Notes under the pieces: generated by a model | Told to the model about the DNA's origin: nothing | The model's database searches: none | The model's input: the letters and a program-made list of their open reading frames with translations, nothing else | In this document: piece after piece, positions 1-10,365 of the stretch | How positions within the stretch are numbered: position 1 is the first letter of the stretch | Layout: each line of letters begins with the position of its first letter | Program-made: the position numbers and the translations under genes | Source: Haplomitrium mnioides | Taxonomy: Eukaryota; Marchantiophyta; Haplomitriopsida; Calobryales | Assembly: GCA_049999725.1 (NCBI GenBank) | Contig: JBNGIS010039016.1 | Coordinates: forward strand, 1-20,482 | Length of the DNA stretch: 20,482 bases | Reading direction: 5' to 3'

Positions 1-723
1 GATTCATACCTTCATATATTTGCATGAGCTAATGGCCAATGTTGTATGTTTATTGCACATCACATTACAACACATTATCAGCACTTGCTCTTGCTGATTT
101 CTATAAAAAACATTTCTATGATTTTTCAAATATTTTTTAAAATTAAAAAAGAAAACAAAATTTTTCAGATTTGATTCTTCATATACTATATCTAATATAC
201 TATATACATTATTATTTTTTTCTTTTCTCTTTTCCACTACTCAGATCTTTTAAATTCTTAAATTCAATATTTTATAATATAATATTATATTGTATTGAAG
301 AAGAAGGATTTCTTGAAGAGCAGGAGAGAATTTGAAAATTTTGAAGAATCCAGGGACAATTGAGGTTGCCTGGGGAAGGAATTGAGGTCGCCCAATGGAA
401 GCGACCCACTGCCAACAGGAATCATCAGATTTCATCAACAAACGAAGGAGATCTCAGCCAGATTGCATTTTTCTGATTTTTCAAGATTCTTCATCATCCT
501 CAACAAATTTTGGTTTGAATTGAACAAGAGTGCAAGTGCAATCTGATTCTGAGCACGCAGCAATTCAAATCACTTGTTTTCATCAAGGATCAAGGAAGAA
601 AATCTCAGATTTCAAACGATTGAAATCTTGGGAAGATTATAGTCGCGAAAGGCACGAATGGCGAAATGTTGACATGCTGCCGTTTCAGAGCTGATTCATC
701 TTTCTTCAAAGGGTCTTGAGCAA
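1..723. other. AT-rich non-coding left edge
   Basis: I see no supported gene here. Short open frames on the minus strand (4-237, 250-441) are low-complexity and resemble no family I know. There is a small inverted repeat, GGTCGC at 386-391 and GCGACC at 401-406 with a 9-nt loop. The word AATTGAGG occurs at 358 and again at 380. TCAGATTT recurs several times. The stretch could be the leader or LTR of a retroelement interrupted by the assembly gap that follows, but nothing identifies it. Confidence 0.5.
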
Positions 724-823
724 NNNNNNNNNNNNNNNNNNNNNNNNNNNNNNNNNNNNNNNNNNNNNNNNNNNNNNNNNNNNNNNNNNNNNNNNNNNNN
801 NNNNNNNNNNNNNNNNNNNNNNN
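724..823. other. assembly gap (100 N)
   Basis: This is a run of exactly 100 undetermined bases. A round figure of 100 is commonly used as a placeholder for a gap of unknown size, so the true distance between the flanks is uncertain. Any frame spanning it is meaningless. Confidence 0.98.
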
Positions 824-2964
824 GAGATATCATCGTTTCGACTTTGTTGAAAGTGGAAAGTTCGAAGGTGCAAAAAGTTTGAACTTCGACATTTTTGAAA
901 GTTCGACAAGCAAAGATGGCTATTTGGTGGTGAAACGACGAGCAATCGCTGTTTCAACATCATCTTTCGAAAGTTCGAAAGGATGTAGAGAAGAAATTTG
1001 GAAAGTTTGAAGAAGCCTTATCAAAGTTGTGACTTATCACCTTTTCGACAAAAGTTCGAATCTAGACTATTCGGTAAAATTTAAAAGTTCAAATCTATTA
1101 TTTTCAACTATTCGATCAGTGCTTTATCACCATTTTGGAAGATTTATGATATTTTATTTCAAACCTCGAAAAGCTTATTGAAAGGTGAAACGACAATGTA
1201 TTTCTATTTCGGCAATTTATTTTATTTTATTGAAAGTTTGAAGGCCTCTATTCGGTGACACGAGAAAGTTCAAAAGGACTAAAAGAAGACCGAAGAGGCT
1301 CTTTATTGCAGTTTTGGCATTTGGAAGAAAAAAATAATAAAAAATACAAAACTATTTTAGCTCGGAGAGGAAGCCACCCCTTGTTTATTTTTCTAACTAA
1401 TCACATCCTGCCACATGTCGAAAGCCCGTTCAATGTTAGAGCCAAACCCCACCCCTAGATCCAAGAAGTGAGGGGGTCTATTGTAAGAAATTGTTGAAGG
1501 TCTAACAAGGGAGAACTTCTTATACATGTGCTCGAGTTTCTCATTCTTTTTGTGGGATTATTTGGGCGTCGATCGTGAAGTGACCTTTGGTCCGGTTTCA
1601 AACTAAGCAGCCAAAGCTCGAGATCATATACTGAGTCTATTTAACTTTGTCGAAGCAACCAGATTTAAGTTCGAGCCTACTAAGTTCACCAAACCTGCAC
1701 TAAGTAATTTTTGAAGCATCGCTGACTCCCTGAACCTAAACTATTTACCAAATCTGATTGTTCGTGAAGGGGGAGAAGTCTGATTCTATAAATTGATCTT
1801 TATGCGCTCAAATCGATCTATTTTTTGAATTTGATTACACAAAAAGGATCGCATGATCCTAGCAAACAATTTGAGCATTCATTTGTGAACTTTGGTGGAG
1901 AATTGAGATCATTGTGACCCCTTGAATTTTTGGTCTTTTGAAGCAACACAGCGTAACGCTTATGCTATGAAATTGAGTGTTCAACAACTTGGATTTTCAT
2001 ATGCGAAGCATATTTGGAGTGAGAAACATATAGAACTATATTTTGGGATCCAAATTCAAGCATCTCACTTGTAAAATTGACATTCAGATTAGCTAAACTT
2101 CAAATTAACATACACATTCACTCTGAATCTTTCAATTGACCATTTTGGGTCCTTGAAATTTTTAATCTGTTTGATTGGAGTCATATTATACCATCTGACT
2201 ATTCAAAATAGGTCTATACACCTGTACTATTAATTCAAGTAACCTGTTACTCTGTTTTCACAAAATTTGAAAGTCTGATACTGACATCAGCACAGTAAAT
2301 AGAATCTGACAATTGGAGACAAAATTGATAGACCAATATATGATATTAACTATATTCTACTCAATGTTCATCAAACAAATAGAAAATAGGTTATTCAGAT
2401 CTTCAAAATATAAAATCCACTTTACTAATTTTATAAATGGTGTAATAGTCCAAACTGATTAGTTGGCTCACAGATTTCATCATAATTGAGCTTGCTAGAG
2501 GCTACAACTAATCCAAAGGGTTTGGAACTATATATTGGACCACATCAGCTATCAATATCTATTTTTTGTCAGATCTACAACTTTGAATACTCTGGTTCAA
2601 TTTTTCATAAACTGGTTGCATATTTTGGAATTTCTATCAAACTTCATCAACTTGCTGCTGCCTGGAGGAGTCAGTTATTTTCATCAAACTTTGTGGGTGA
2701 CATCTAGAATTTAACAAGAATCTATACCAACATTTAGTTTGAGATATAAAGAGTCAACCCCTTGCCTACTGCAAGAAGAAGAGGAAAGACATTCTCATAA
2801 TAACTCTGTTATAACCTTTTGTTATAGAACTGTAACTTTCAAATAACTAAAAAAAAAACTAGAAGCATTATGTTATTTTAGAACAAAACTTTGTTAGTTC
2901 TTGAGTATACAAAATCTTTAAGCTTTTATTTTCTTCATTTCAGTTAAGACCTTCAGTCTGTAGG
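824..2964. other. non-coding AT-rich stretch upstream of the first Copia relic
   Basis: No gene is supported here. Short plus-strand frames (1255-1458, 2486-2707) have no recognisable motif. The first 450 bases carry the GAAAGTTC word cluster listed separately. A pyrimidine-rich tract ending in CAG at 2941-2943, about 20 bases before the gag start, resembles a splice acceptor or simply the end of a leader. I searched by eye for a plant tRNA primer-binding site between 2600 and 2960 and found none, so the 5' LTR of the first Copia element cannot be placed. It may lie in this stretch in a decayed form or be lost. Confidence 0.45.
856..1271 (+). repeat. cluster of GAAAGTTC / AAAGTTCGAA words
   Basis: The octamer GAAAGTTC occurs at 856, 897, 969 and 1264. 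Close variants are GAAAGTTT at 1001 and 1232 and AAAGTTCGAA at 1051, with another AAAGTTC near 1084. GAAAGTTC fits GAA-nn-TTC, the two-unit core of a plant heat-shock element. Most copies here have only two correctly spaced units, while a functional element normally needs three. The cluster could be an enhancer-like part of an old LTR or just a decayed short repeat. Confidence 0.5.
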
Positions 2965-4020
2965 ATGGAAAAGCTAAACTTCAAGAGTCTAACCATTGAG
3001 GGGGAGAATTATCTCTCCTGGTCATTAGATGTTGTAGCACACTTGGTTTCCAAGGGATTGGAGGCTACCATACTCATTGATGAGGATGTGAATGATCAGC
3101 AGAAGGCTCAAGCTCTAGTGTTCTTGAGACACCATCTGTCTAACCCTCTAAAACTGCAATACCTGAATGAGGTTAATCCCAAAATCTTATGGGACAGTCT
3201 GAAAGAGAGGTTTGACCATACTAAGACCATCCATCTGCCTAAAGCTAGGCATGATTGGGTTAACCTGAGAGTTCAAGATTTCACTTCTATATCCAAGTAC
3301 AATAGTGCTTTTCAGAATCACTAGTCAACTTACTTTATGTGGTCATCCAATGACAGATGAGGAGCAAATTGAAAAGACTCTATCTACTTTTCATCTATCC
3401 AATATGATCCTGTCTGCACAGTATAGGAATATGAATTTCAGACAATATTTTGAACTAATTGCATATCTCCTACTTGCAGAAAAGCATCATGACCTATTAC
3501 TAAAAAATTCCAAATCTAGACCTCTTAGTACTCTGCCTGTTACACAGCCACTTGAAATTCATTATAACAGACCAATGATTATAAGAGGACAACCAAGACA
3601 AAGAGCTAGATTTGGTTCTAATCGGCAGACCTCAAACAGAAGAAAAGCCCCTATGGTTGGTGCTAATAATAAACAATTCAGGGGGAGGGGCAGAGGCAGA
3701 GGATTTGCTGGCAACTTTATCCCAAGAGGAAAGAGAGGTGTAAGACCTCAAAACAGAGGCAGAAATATGCCCTCATCCAGAAACACTAGAGACTCAGTTA
3801 GATGTATCAGATGTGGTACACTAGGTCATCTTCAGAAAATGTGTAGAATCCCTACACATCTGGTGGGACTGTATGCCCAAGACCAAAACAAACAACATAA
3901 TCAAGAGAACCATGGAGTATTCATGGAACAACAAGATACTTTAAGTGATTATATACACAGAGATGATGATCTGGTTGTTCCAGAGAATCACATGTTAAGA
4001 TTAAACTTGCAGTTCCTTCT
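2965..4020 (+). pseudogene. Copia-1 gag, frameshifted
   Basis: Gag would form the particle shell and bind element RNA. The ATG at 2965 opens MEKLNFKSLTIEGENYLSW, which fits the start of plant Copia gag proteins of the UBN2 type (a short lead, then N-Y-x-x-W). The frame is lost near 3305: the first frame stops at 3324 and the homology continues in another frame that is open to 4048. In that second part there is an Arg/Gly-rich basic stretch (about 3560-3790). A zinc knuckle follows at 3803-3844, reading C-IR-C-GTLG-H-LQKM-C, a complete CX2CX4HX4C. The second frame has no real start codon of its own. A further shift near 3990-4020 leads into the protease. No intact protein can be made. Confidence 0.85.
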
Positions 4021-4110
4021 TTGGATGATCTTAATACCTATATTATAGATAGTGGTAGCACTCATAGTATATTGAAGTGAAGGTCTTTTTTTACAGCCAT
4101 TACTAAGTCG
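4021..4110 (+). pseudogene. Copia-1 aspartic protease remnant
   Basis: In the frame beginning at 4021, the peptide TYIIDSGSTHSILK contains the retropepsin active-site motif D-S-G-S with the Copia-type following T-H; the catalytic Asp codon is 4048-4050. The same frame stops at TGA 4078-4080, reopens briefly and stops again near 4135, while the downstream pol homology resumes in a different frame around 4110-4115. This domain would have cleaved the gag-pol polyprotein. The active-site signature survives, but the enzyme around it is broken. Confidence 0.8.
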
Positions 4111-4114
4111 AAAG

Positions 4115-5080
4115 GTGACGACAGTTATGGGAAGTAATCAGATTGAAGAGGGGCACAAACCAGCCATTATCACATTACCAAGAGGAACTAGGCTTAATAT
4201 CAAATCTGCCATATATGCGCTTAGTGCTATCAAGAATCTTATAAGTTTCAAAGATATTAGAGACAATAGATTCCATTTTCATACAAGCACATGCAAAGAT
4301 CAGGAAGTGATTCACATATTACATAACACTCTTGATGGATCTGAAATAAAGGAAACACTTTTTGCATATCTCTTAGGGTTCTATGTAATGCAGATTCAGA
4401 GTTTCCTTGTTGATGCAAAGCATATTGACCAAAGCATACTATGGCATAAACGCATAGGACATCCTAGCACAACCATGTTTCAGAATATTTTGAAAGTGTC
4501 ACGATCTATTCCTCCTAGCGTTAGACCTTATATGTTCAATACACATTCCATCCAATGCTCTCAAGAAAAGCTCGTCCTACGACCAGCGATATCCAAGACT
4601 ATGATGGATATTCCTAAGTTCCTTGAGTGTCTACACGCAGATATGTGTGGTCCTATTGACCCAGCAAGTGGACCCTTTAGGTACTTCTTGGTGATAATCT
4701 GTGCGTCATCAAAATGGTCCCAAGTTTCGTTACTCTCTACCTAAAACTTGGTCTTCCCTAGGATACTAGCTCATATTCTGTAATTGAAAGCTCAATTTCC
4801 AAAAAAATCCAGTAAGAGTCCTAAGGGTTGACAATGCGAAGGAGTTTACGTCTAAAACTTTTGACGATTTTTGTATGACTATGGGCATTGATATCTAATA
4901 CTCTGTGGCTCATGTCTATTTTCAAAATGGCATAGCCAAAAGAGTAATATGAAGCATATAGATGATAGCTAGGCCCATGTTAATGCAGACCAGATTACCG
5001 GTTTTTGCATGGGTCCACGCCGATGTTCTTTATTATGCTTCTTTATTGAAGTACAGGACATCAGCTTACTTTGATTCGCA
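4115..5080 (+). pseudogene. Copia-1 GAG-pre-integrase and integrase, broken and truncated
   Basis: The first open part (to 4744) has the GAG-pre-integrase signature ILWHKRIGHPS at about 4436-4470. Its two His residues survive, but only one Cys (HSIQCSQEK, near 4555) of the expected Cys pair. The integrase core starts with LHADMCGP, and its first catalytic Asp is at 4640-4642. After a stop at 4742 and another near 4780, homology passes a run of A and continues in a new frame from 4812: VRVLRVDNAKEFTSKTFDDF has the second catalytic Asp at 4830-4832. The position expected for the catalytic Glu (DX35E) is AAA (Lys) at 4938-4940. More stops follow (about 4893, 4950, 4956), and similarity ends around 5075. 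The domain would have inserted element cDNA into host DNA; this copy cannot. Confidence 0.87.
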
Positions 5081-5154
5081 AGTCAAAACGTCATACATAC
5101 AAAAACTCTTCTACAAAACCTAAAACCTAGGTTCTTGTTAGTCTCTGTTGTAGA

Positions 5155-5258
5155 GTGTTGAGATGGTGAGTTCAGATTCTTGTGTGCGCATAGAATTTGA
5201 GGTGGAGTGTTCAGATGTTGAGCTTGGATTCCTATGGACACATAGACTTTGGGGTGGA
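5155..5258. repeat. 52-bp tandem duplication (two diverged copies)
   Basis: Two adjacent copies of exactly 52 bases, 5155-5206 and 5207-5258, align without gaps. By my hand count they match at 40 of 52 positions. Both begin GTGTT-AGATG and end GGTGGA. The divergence points to an old duplication. Function is unknown; such units are common in the U3 part of plant LTRs. Confidence 0.8.
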
Positions 5259-5289
5259 ATTCCAAGCCTTCCACAAGTTCTACTTCTCA

Positions 5290-5398
5290 TATAAAACCCT
5301 GAAGCTTCTACATACAAAGACTACCAATTACAACTTAGTTTGTACACAAGTCATAGACTTTTTTTGTAGAACTTGAAACCTTTGTTTGGTTGAATAAA
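5290..5398 (+). promoter_or_regulatory. LTR-like TATA box and polyadenylation signal pair
   Basis: TATAAAA at 5290-5296 is followed about 100 bases later by AATAAA at 5393-5398, directly after the tandem duplication. This order and spacing resemble the promoter and poly(A) region of a plant LTR, so the segment around 5150-5480 may be a solo or truncated LTR. I found no matching second copy, terminal inverted repeat or target duplication, so this is only a suggestion. Confidence 0.3.
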
Positions 5399-6199
5399 TT
5401 CTAAAACTTGGAGATGTTTCTTGTTTACACTCTTAATTCAATCTCCTTAGTCACTGCATATTTGATTTTGAGCTATTATTTGTTTGTGTACATACTTTGT
5501 TGAATTATGAATTTTTTCAATTTGTTGAAACCTTTTTTTCAAGCCCACTTTAACTTTTGTGTGTATGGATTTTCAACTACAAATGAAAGCTTCTTTCTTG
5601 CTTGAGCTTTAAAACAGAGCTCCTAAATCCATGCAATGTTTCATTTTGTTGGTTTCTGTATCTACGATTGCAAACTCATTCCCTTGACTTCTAGTCCACT
5701 TGGGTTTTTTCTTTATGTTTCGTAATTGTTTTCCAAAAATAACGTTTCAAATAACACAATGTCTATGTGCGCATAGAGGTTGTGTAATCAAACATATTTC
5801 AAAATAGTTTCTTGTGATGTGTATTTCAATTTTTGGGCTTCAAATTGTAATCAATGATAAATGCAAATTTTTTGTGAAAACTTACCTTAATTTTTATACT
5901 TTTAATCAAATTCAAGTTTTCCAATATTTTTATAAAAACTAATAATTTTGTTTGATTTTGCATAATAAAATTGACTCTCGCTCTATCATGCTTGTTGAAA
6001 CAGCCAAAAATGAACCTTAAAAACTCATGTACTTTTTGTTTTTAAGAAATAACCTCGTTTTTTTCTAGTTTTTGAGCTCAAAAACCACAAGTTTTCCAAA
6101 AAGAAAAGGTTCTTGTTTTTAGTAGCCCATTTATGGTTGAAAGTAGCAGCTGTTCATTGTCTTTAGATACTCAAGTCTGTAAGATATCTCTTGCTTTGA

Positions 6200-6577
6200 T
6201 TAGACATTTTCTCTATTTTTCAAGTTATTACTCCTATTGCTTATGAACTTGATCTTCCTCTTCATATGAAGATTCATCTTGTGTTCCATGTTTCTAAACC
6301 TAAGCCTTTTGTTCTTAGTCCATCTTCTTATCCAAATCATGTTCAACTTCCTCTTTCGGCTATTGTTCTTGATGATCATGAAGAATTTGAAGTGGACTAC
6401 ATTTTAGCAAAAAGAGTTATCAAGCAATGACAACATCCACAAGTTCAATACAAGGTTTTGTGGAAAGGCTATTCACTTCATGATACTACTTAGAAATCTT
6501 CTTCAAATCTTAAGAATGCTCAAGACACTATTCAGATATTTAAAAGTTGTGGCAATGACGAGAATGTCAACGATTAG
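6200..6577 (+). pseudogene. Ty3/Gypsy chromovirus integrase C-terminus plus chromodomain
   Basis: One frame from about 6200 gives the GPY/F-type integrase tail, with AYELDLP and then IHLVFHVSKPKP. A chromodomain follows, with VDYILAKRVIK, VQYKVLWKGYS and NLKNAQDTI. In chromoviruses this C-terminal chromodomain is thought to direct integration to chromatin marks. The frame has a TGA at 6428-6430, where the family usually has Arg, and a TAG at 6491-6493, exactly at the Trp of the family's T-W-E-P motif. It ends at TAG 6575-6577, just before a polypurine tract, as expected for the end of pol. The catalytic integrase core, reverse transcriptase and gag are absent to the left, so this is a 5'-truncated relic. 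Confidence 0.88.
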
Positions 6578-6590
6578 AAGGCGGGGATTA
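6576..6590 (+). other. polypurine tract before the chromovirus 3' LTR
   Basis: The purine-rich AGAAGGCGGGGA at 6576-6587 overlaps the end of the pol frame and lies three bases before a TG. This is the usual position of the plus-strand priming tract in Ty3/Gypsy elements. Confidence 0.7.
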
Positions 6591-6880
6591 TGTAATAGTA
6601 CAAGGAGAAGGTTGTGATTTCTATGAGACAATTATATAGAGAAGTGAAGAAAGTGGTAGAGGCTCACTTTTAGGGTTGAGATTAGATTACTTGCCTTCAA
6701 AGTCACTTTTAAAGTTTTAGGGTTGAAATTAAAAGTGACTTGTAATTGAAGAAAGAAGGATGACACCTTCTTCTCTAGCATAAATAGAAGAGATTACTAG
6801 CCTCACTCTTCAATTTGTAGTTCCTTTCAATTTGGTTCTACTCTTTAGTTGTTTGGCTTTGACTAGCACTCTTGGTTTTT
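6591..6880 (+). repeat. left part of a chromovirus 3' LTR
   Basis: The LTR should begin at TGTAATAG (6591) straight after the polypurine tract. A TATA-like CATAAATAGA lies at about 6779-6788, roughly 190 bases in, which suits a U3-R layout. The right end is not determined. No 5' LTR copy is in the window to compare with, and no convincing terminal CA with a target duplication was found. It may extend past 6880. Confidence 0.55.
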
Positions 6881-6979
6881 TTTGTTTATTGTCTTTGAGT
6901 GGTGTAACTTTATTGGAGTTATCTTGAAGTTGCTACTCATTTGGAAGTTGGTCTTTGAGCTCTTTTACACTTGTAATTC

Positions 6980-8144
6980 TAAACCTCAAGTAACTCTTTT
7001 GATAGAAACTTGGGATTTTAAAATGTTTCTGCAACAACGTCCTTCTCTTCTTCAAATGATACATAATATTACTTTTAATCAACAACTCAAGTTCAAGTTA
7101 AGTGATTTAAAAGCAAAGGTTTGGAGCAAACAATTTTCAACAGTTGAATTTTGGCTACCTCCAGATGGTATTTGTCTACTCAAGTGTCTGGTTGAAGTGA
7201 ACAGAGAAATATTAAGCTCAATATTGATTTCTCTCAAGGTATATTCTGAAATCAAACAATCTCAAAAAGAAGAAAGAGAAGTTGATGCAGACAAAGTGGC
7301 CTTTGCAATAAGAGACAACATAAGTAAGAGATGCTACAAGTTTTGTATGGATTCTAATATTCAACAGTTGAATGACTTTTTTTTCCCAACAAGAGATTGC
7401 AGCTTATATCCTTGAAAGAAAAAGACAATACTCAAAGCATAATTCACCTTTCTACCTTCACAATCGACAAGTATTTGTAATGATTCTCAAAATGTTTGTC
7501 TAGGGTCTCAATTTGATGCTCAATAGACAAAGAAAGATGTTCTCATAGAAAATATATACTTTCTATACGTCGAGCAATCTATGATAGAGCATCTAGGCTG
7601 CAAGAAGAGACTGTTTCACACAACACTAGATATAGATACAAATTTGGCAACCTACATGATGTGAAAGTGAGAATGTTTATTTTTGTTGTTGCATCTTTTG
7701 ATCAAAAGAGCATACTATTTTGTTTTGCCAATGTCTTCAAAGTTTTGTCATTTGATGAGGAAGAACCTCCAAACTCGAAACAAGTAGTACCTATTCAATG
7801 GTTTGCTTGTGAGGTTGAGGGTGCATTTTTTTGGATAATATTTTCAAAAAATTAATAGAGGCAACAAAAAGGAAACACAAATCCAAGTTACATATTGATG
7901 TACTTAATATAACACAAATCATGATTTTGTCTTTTGATTTTCTTCTCACAGAAAAAAAAACCAATTCAGAAAAACCACTCTAGCTACCATTAAATCAAAT
8001 TTATTTGAGTACAAAGCACAAAAATAAATCAATCTTGATGTGCTTGAAAGAGATTCAATCAATGTTATTAACATTAAAGCATACCGTGTTAATCTTCATG
8101 AATCTTCTGAAGCTGAATCTGAAGAAGTCAACATGAGTGACTAA
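6980..8144 (+). pseudogene. unassigned broken coding-like region
   Basis: I do not recognise this family. Three plus-strand pieces read like protein rather than random AT-rich sequence. One is open to 7415 and contains FLQQRPSLLQMIHNITFNQQ, VEFWLPPDGICLLKC and the charged SQKEEREVDADK. A second, ending at 7855, contains DKKS-like SFDQKSILFCF, FKVLSFDEEEPPNSKQVVP and IQWFACEVEG. A third, ending in ESSEAESEEVNMSD at 8144 with one internal stop near 8025, could be a natural acidic C-terminus. They lie in frames 0, 2 and 0 and would need at least two shifts. The first in-frame ATG after the presumed LTR is at 7022. The pieces might be gag of an unusual retroelement, a DNA transposon gene or a captured host gene; no catalytic motif is visible. 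Confidence 0.4.
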
Positions 8145-10365
8145 ATTTGTTTAAGAACCTTATTATATATTGCGTACTTTTAGTTTATATTGTAATTTAA
8201 CATTATTATTTATAGAGTACCCAAGAATATTATGAAGGAATTTCTTGACTTTATATGCCATCTTGAACTTTTGAGTGTAAATTATTCCAAGTTTATTCTT
8301 ATTCTCTGTGAATGAAATTTGAACATATAGTTAATATTTTCATTTGGTTTGTAAAATTTTTTCTTATCCAAAATGTAACTATATTATTTCCTTCTTTATT
8401 GTTTGCTAGAAGAGTTTAATGATTTGGTATCGCTAAAGCGTCTGCCCAAATTGACTACTTAAGCTTTTTTCTTGTAAGGACTTTGATGTAAAATTTGAAA
8501 CCTTTAGCATGCTTTGACTCACATATAAAGCTTCACATATAAATCTTTGTAACCTTTTTTACTTTTAGATTTTGAATTAGAAAATAGAATCTTTAGCGTT
8601 GTCGTGTTGTGAATCGACTAGCATATTAAAAGGAAACAAAATAAGGGAGAAATTTAATCTTCTTACCAAAGATAAATTCATAGAACATTGTAGAAGAAGC
8701 GACAAAGCACTTTTGAGAACCTTCTAGAACAAAAAAATTAGTATATGTTAGTATTATGTGGAAGATACTCTAGATATGGTGGGCAGAGAAAGGGTCAGCC
8801 TATTGTCTCTTCGAGGATTCTTTGGATCGCATCCAAAGATATTTTGTAGATAAAAAAGAAGAGAGAGATGAAGCATAAATCATCATTGACAACAATCATC
8901 GAGAGATACATTGGGGAAGTTCAAAGGGATACAAGTTCTGTCAAAGCGAGGAGGTTTGACATTGGAGATCAAGTTGCTTATTGGCCAAGATATCAGCGCT
9001 AGATAGAGGATTGCTTGCTGCTCCTAACTTTCCTCTTCTAAATCCTTTCTTTGTTGGTTTGCAAATTATTCCTCGAGATCGTTTTCGACAATGGATTGTA
9101 TATCACTTTGATGACAATTTCTTGAATTCGGTCATAAACTCATCTATTCTAATATTAATGCCAATAATCACTTATGGGGAGCAATGGGATCTCACAATCT
9201 ACATTTGACCTGATTTGGAGTGTAGTTTTCTTGGGGCGTCTTCAAATGAGACTTTGGGTAAATGTTGAATAAACAATTTAAGTGACTTCATCAACTCATC
9301 ATCAAATCAAGAGAGAAAAATATTCTCTGCTGTTTCTATCTTCTTTGTGCTCTGTTACACAAAAGGATATACTTTGTGTTGCTCTTATGACAAATGAAAA
9401 AGGAATTAACTTTTTTTTAGTAAAAACCCTAAAGGGAAGAAAAGAGGGAGTTCAGTTTGAAGATTTGAGGAGTTTCCAAAGAAAAAGAAGCTCAAGAAAA
9501 GTAGAAATTAAAAGCTTACAAACAATAGCATCCCTTTGCAAGAAAGTTTGAGTCATGTGGAGTTCTACTTACATACTTATGAGCAATTGAAGTCAAAGGG
9601 GTAGAATTGAAGATAGATTCACATTTTGGGTGATTGCGACGTTTTTACAACAATTCTGGAAAACAAAAAAAATATTGTTGGAAAGCTCACAACAAGGGCT
9701 ACAATTGTACATCAAAATGCAGTTCATTTAAGGCTGAGATCATTTTGTCGGTTGAAGTTGAAGAACATTATTGAGGTTCTTCGAATTCACTTTTCTTTTG
9801 AGATTGGATTTGTGAAGAAGTTGAAATTTTGTGAGCAGCCAGAGTTGAGTGTGAAAAAACTTTCTGTGAAATTTTAAGTTAAGATTGTTTGAATCAAAAG
9901 AGTTATTACTTGAGCAAATCCATGAGTGTTCTTTTTCGGTCTTTCAAAACAACAAATGAGTTTCTGGTTGTGGTGAGCAATTTTCTGCAAACTTCCAGCT
10001 GAAATTCTACAGCCAGCTTCCTTGTGCCATCTTAATTTCAGACTGAGAGTTTTAGATCATACAAACCAGCAGACCTTACATTCTCCTTGACCAAAATTCG
10101 AGTACAAAAGAAGGGAAATGTGCCTACCTTCGATTTTGTTCGAGAGGAATTGAAGCCCCAAAGGCAATAGACATTCAATCTCTACCATACTTACTTCATT
10201 TCATCACTGCAGAAAACAAAGCTTTTGCCTTTCGCACAACTTTCTCCACAACCATATACCACGTATAAACTGAGACCTAGATTACTGCTACGCTATAGTT
10301 GGTGAGCTTGACGTAAATCTCTGGGGTGGAGAGAGTGTGAGTACTTAGAAGCTTTAGAAATCAAT
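8145..10365. other. non-coding stretch upstream of the Gypsy gag
   Basis: No gene is supported. Short plus-strand frames (8981-9208, 9282-9551, 9626-9877) carry no motif and have no convincing start. The last 450 bases, before the ATG at 10366, are a likely leader for the Gypsy gag. I looked for a 5' LTR end followed by an initiator-Met primer-binding site and found none, so the left boundary of the Gypsy element is unknown. Confidence 0.45.

Larger units (their letters stand above)
2965..5080 (+). mobile_element. degenerate, 3'-truncated Ty1/Copia element (Copia-1)
   Basis: Fragments in the Copia order gag, protease, GAG-pre-integrase and integrase core lie on one strand but need at least four changes of reading frame and contain several stops. 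The order protease-integrase before any reverse transcriptase is diagnostic of Ty1/Copia. Recognisable integrase sequence ends near 5075, and no reverse transcriptase, RNase H or 3' LTR follows. No LTR or primer-binding site was found on the left. The element is therefore an internal fragment, much more decayed than the Copia element at the right of the window and of a clearly different sequence type. Confidence 0.88.
5081..6199. other. non-coding interval between Copia-1 and the chromovirus tail
   Basis: I see no gene. The stretch holds a 52-bp tandem duplication and an LTR-like TATA/AATAAA pair, listed separately, then T-rich sequence to about 6199. The word TGTGCGCATAGA occurs in the tandem repeat (about 5181) and again near 5766. 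Neither flank of this interval continues the pol homology of its neighbour, so it probably includes at least one insertion or deletion junction at each end. Confidence 0.45.

Noticed and set aside
2486-2707. 73-residue plus-strand frame upstream of Copia-1
   Set aside because: It begins with a non-ATG codon, has no motif, and its neighbourhood is AT-rich non-coding DNA.
2810-2826. TATAAC-CTTTT-GTTATA hairpin
   Set aside because: A 6-bp AT-rich stem in an AT-rich region is expected by chance, and no terminator or other function is implied in a plant nuclear context.
8981-9877. three short plus-strand frames (8981-9208, 9282-9551, 9626-9877)
   Set aside because: No motifs and no shared frame or plausible order; kept only as part of the non-coding interval.
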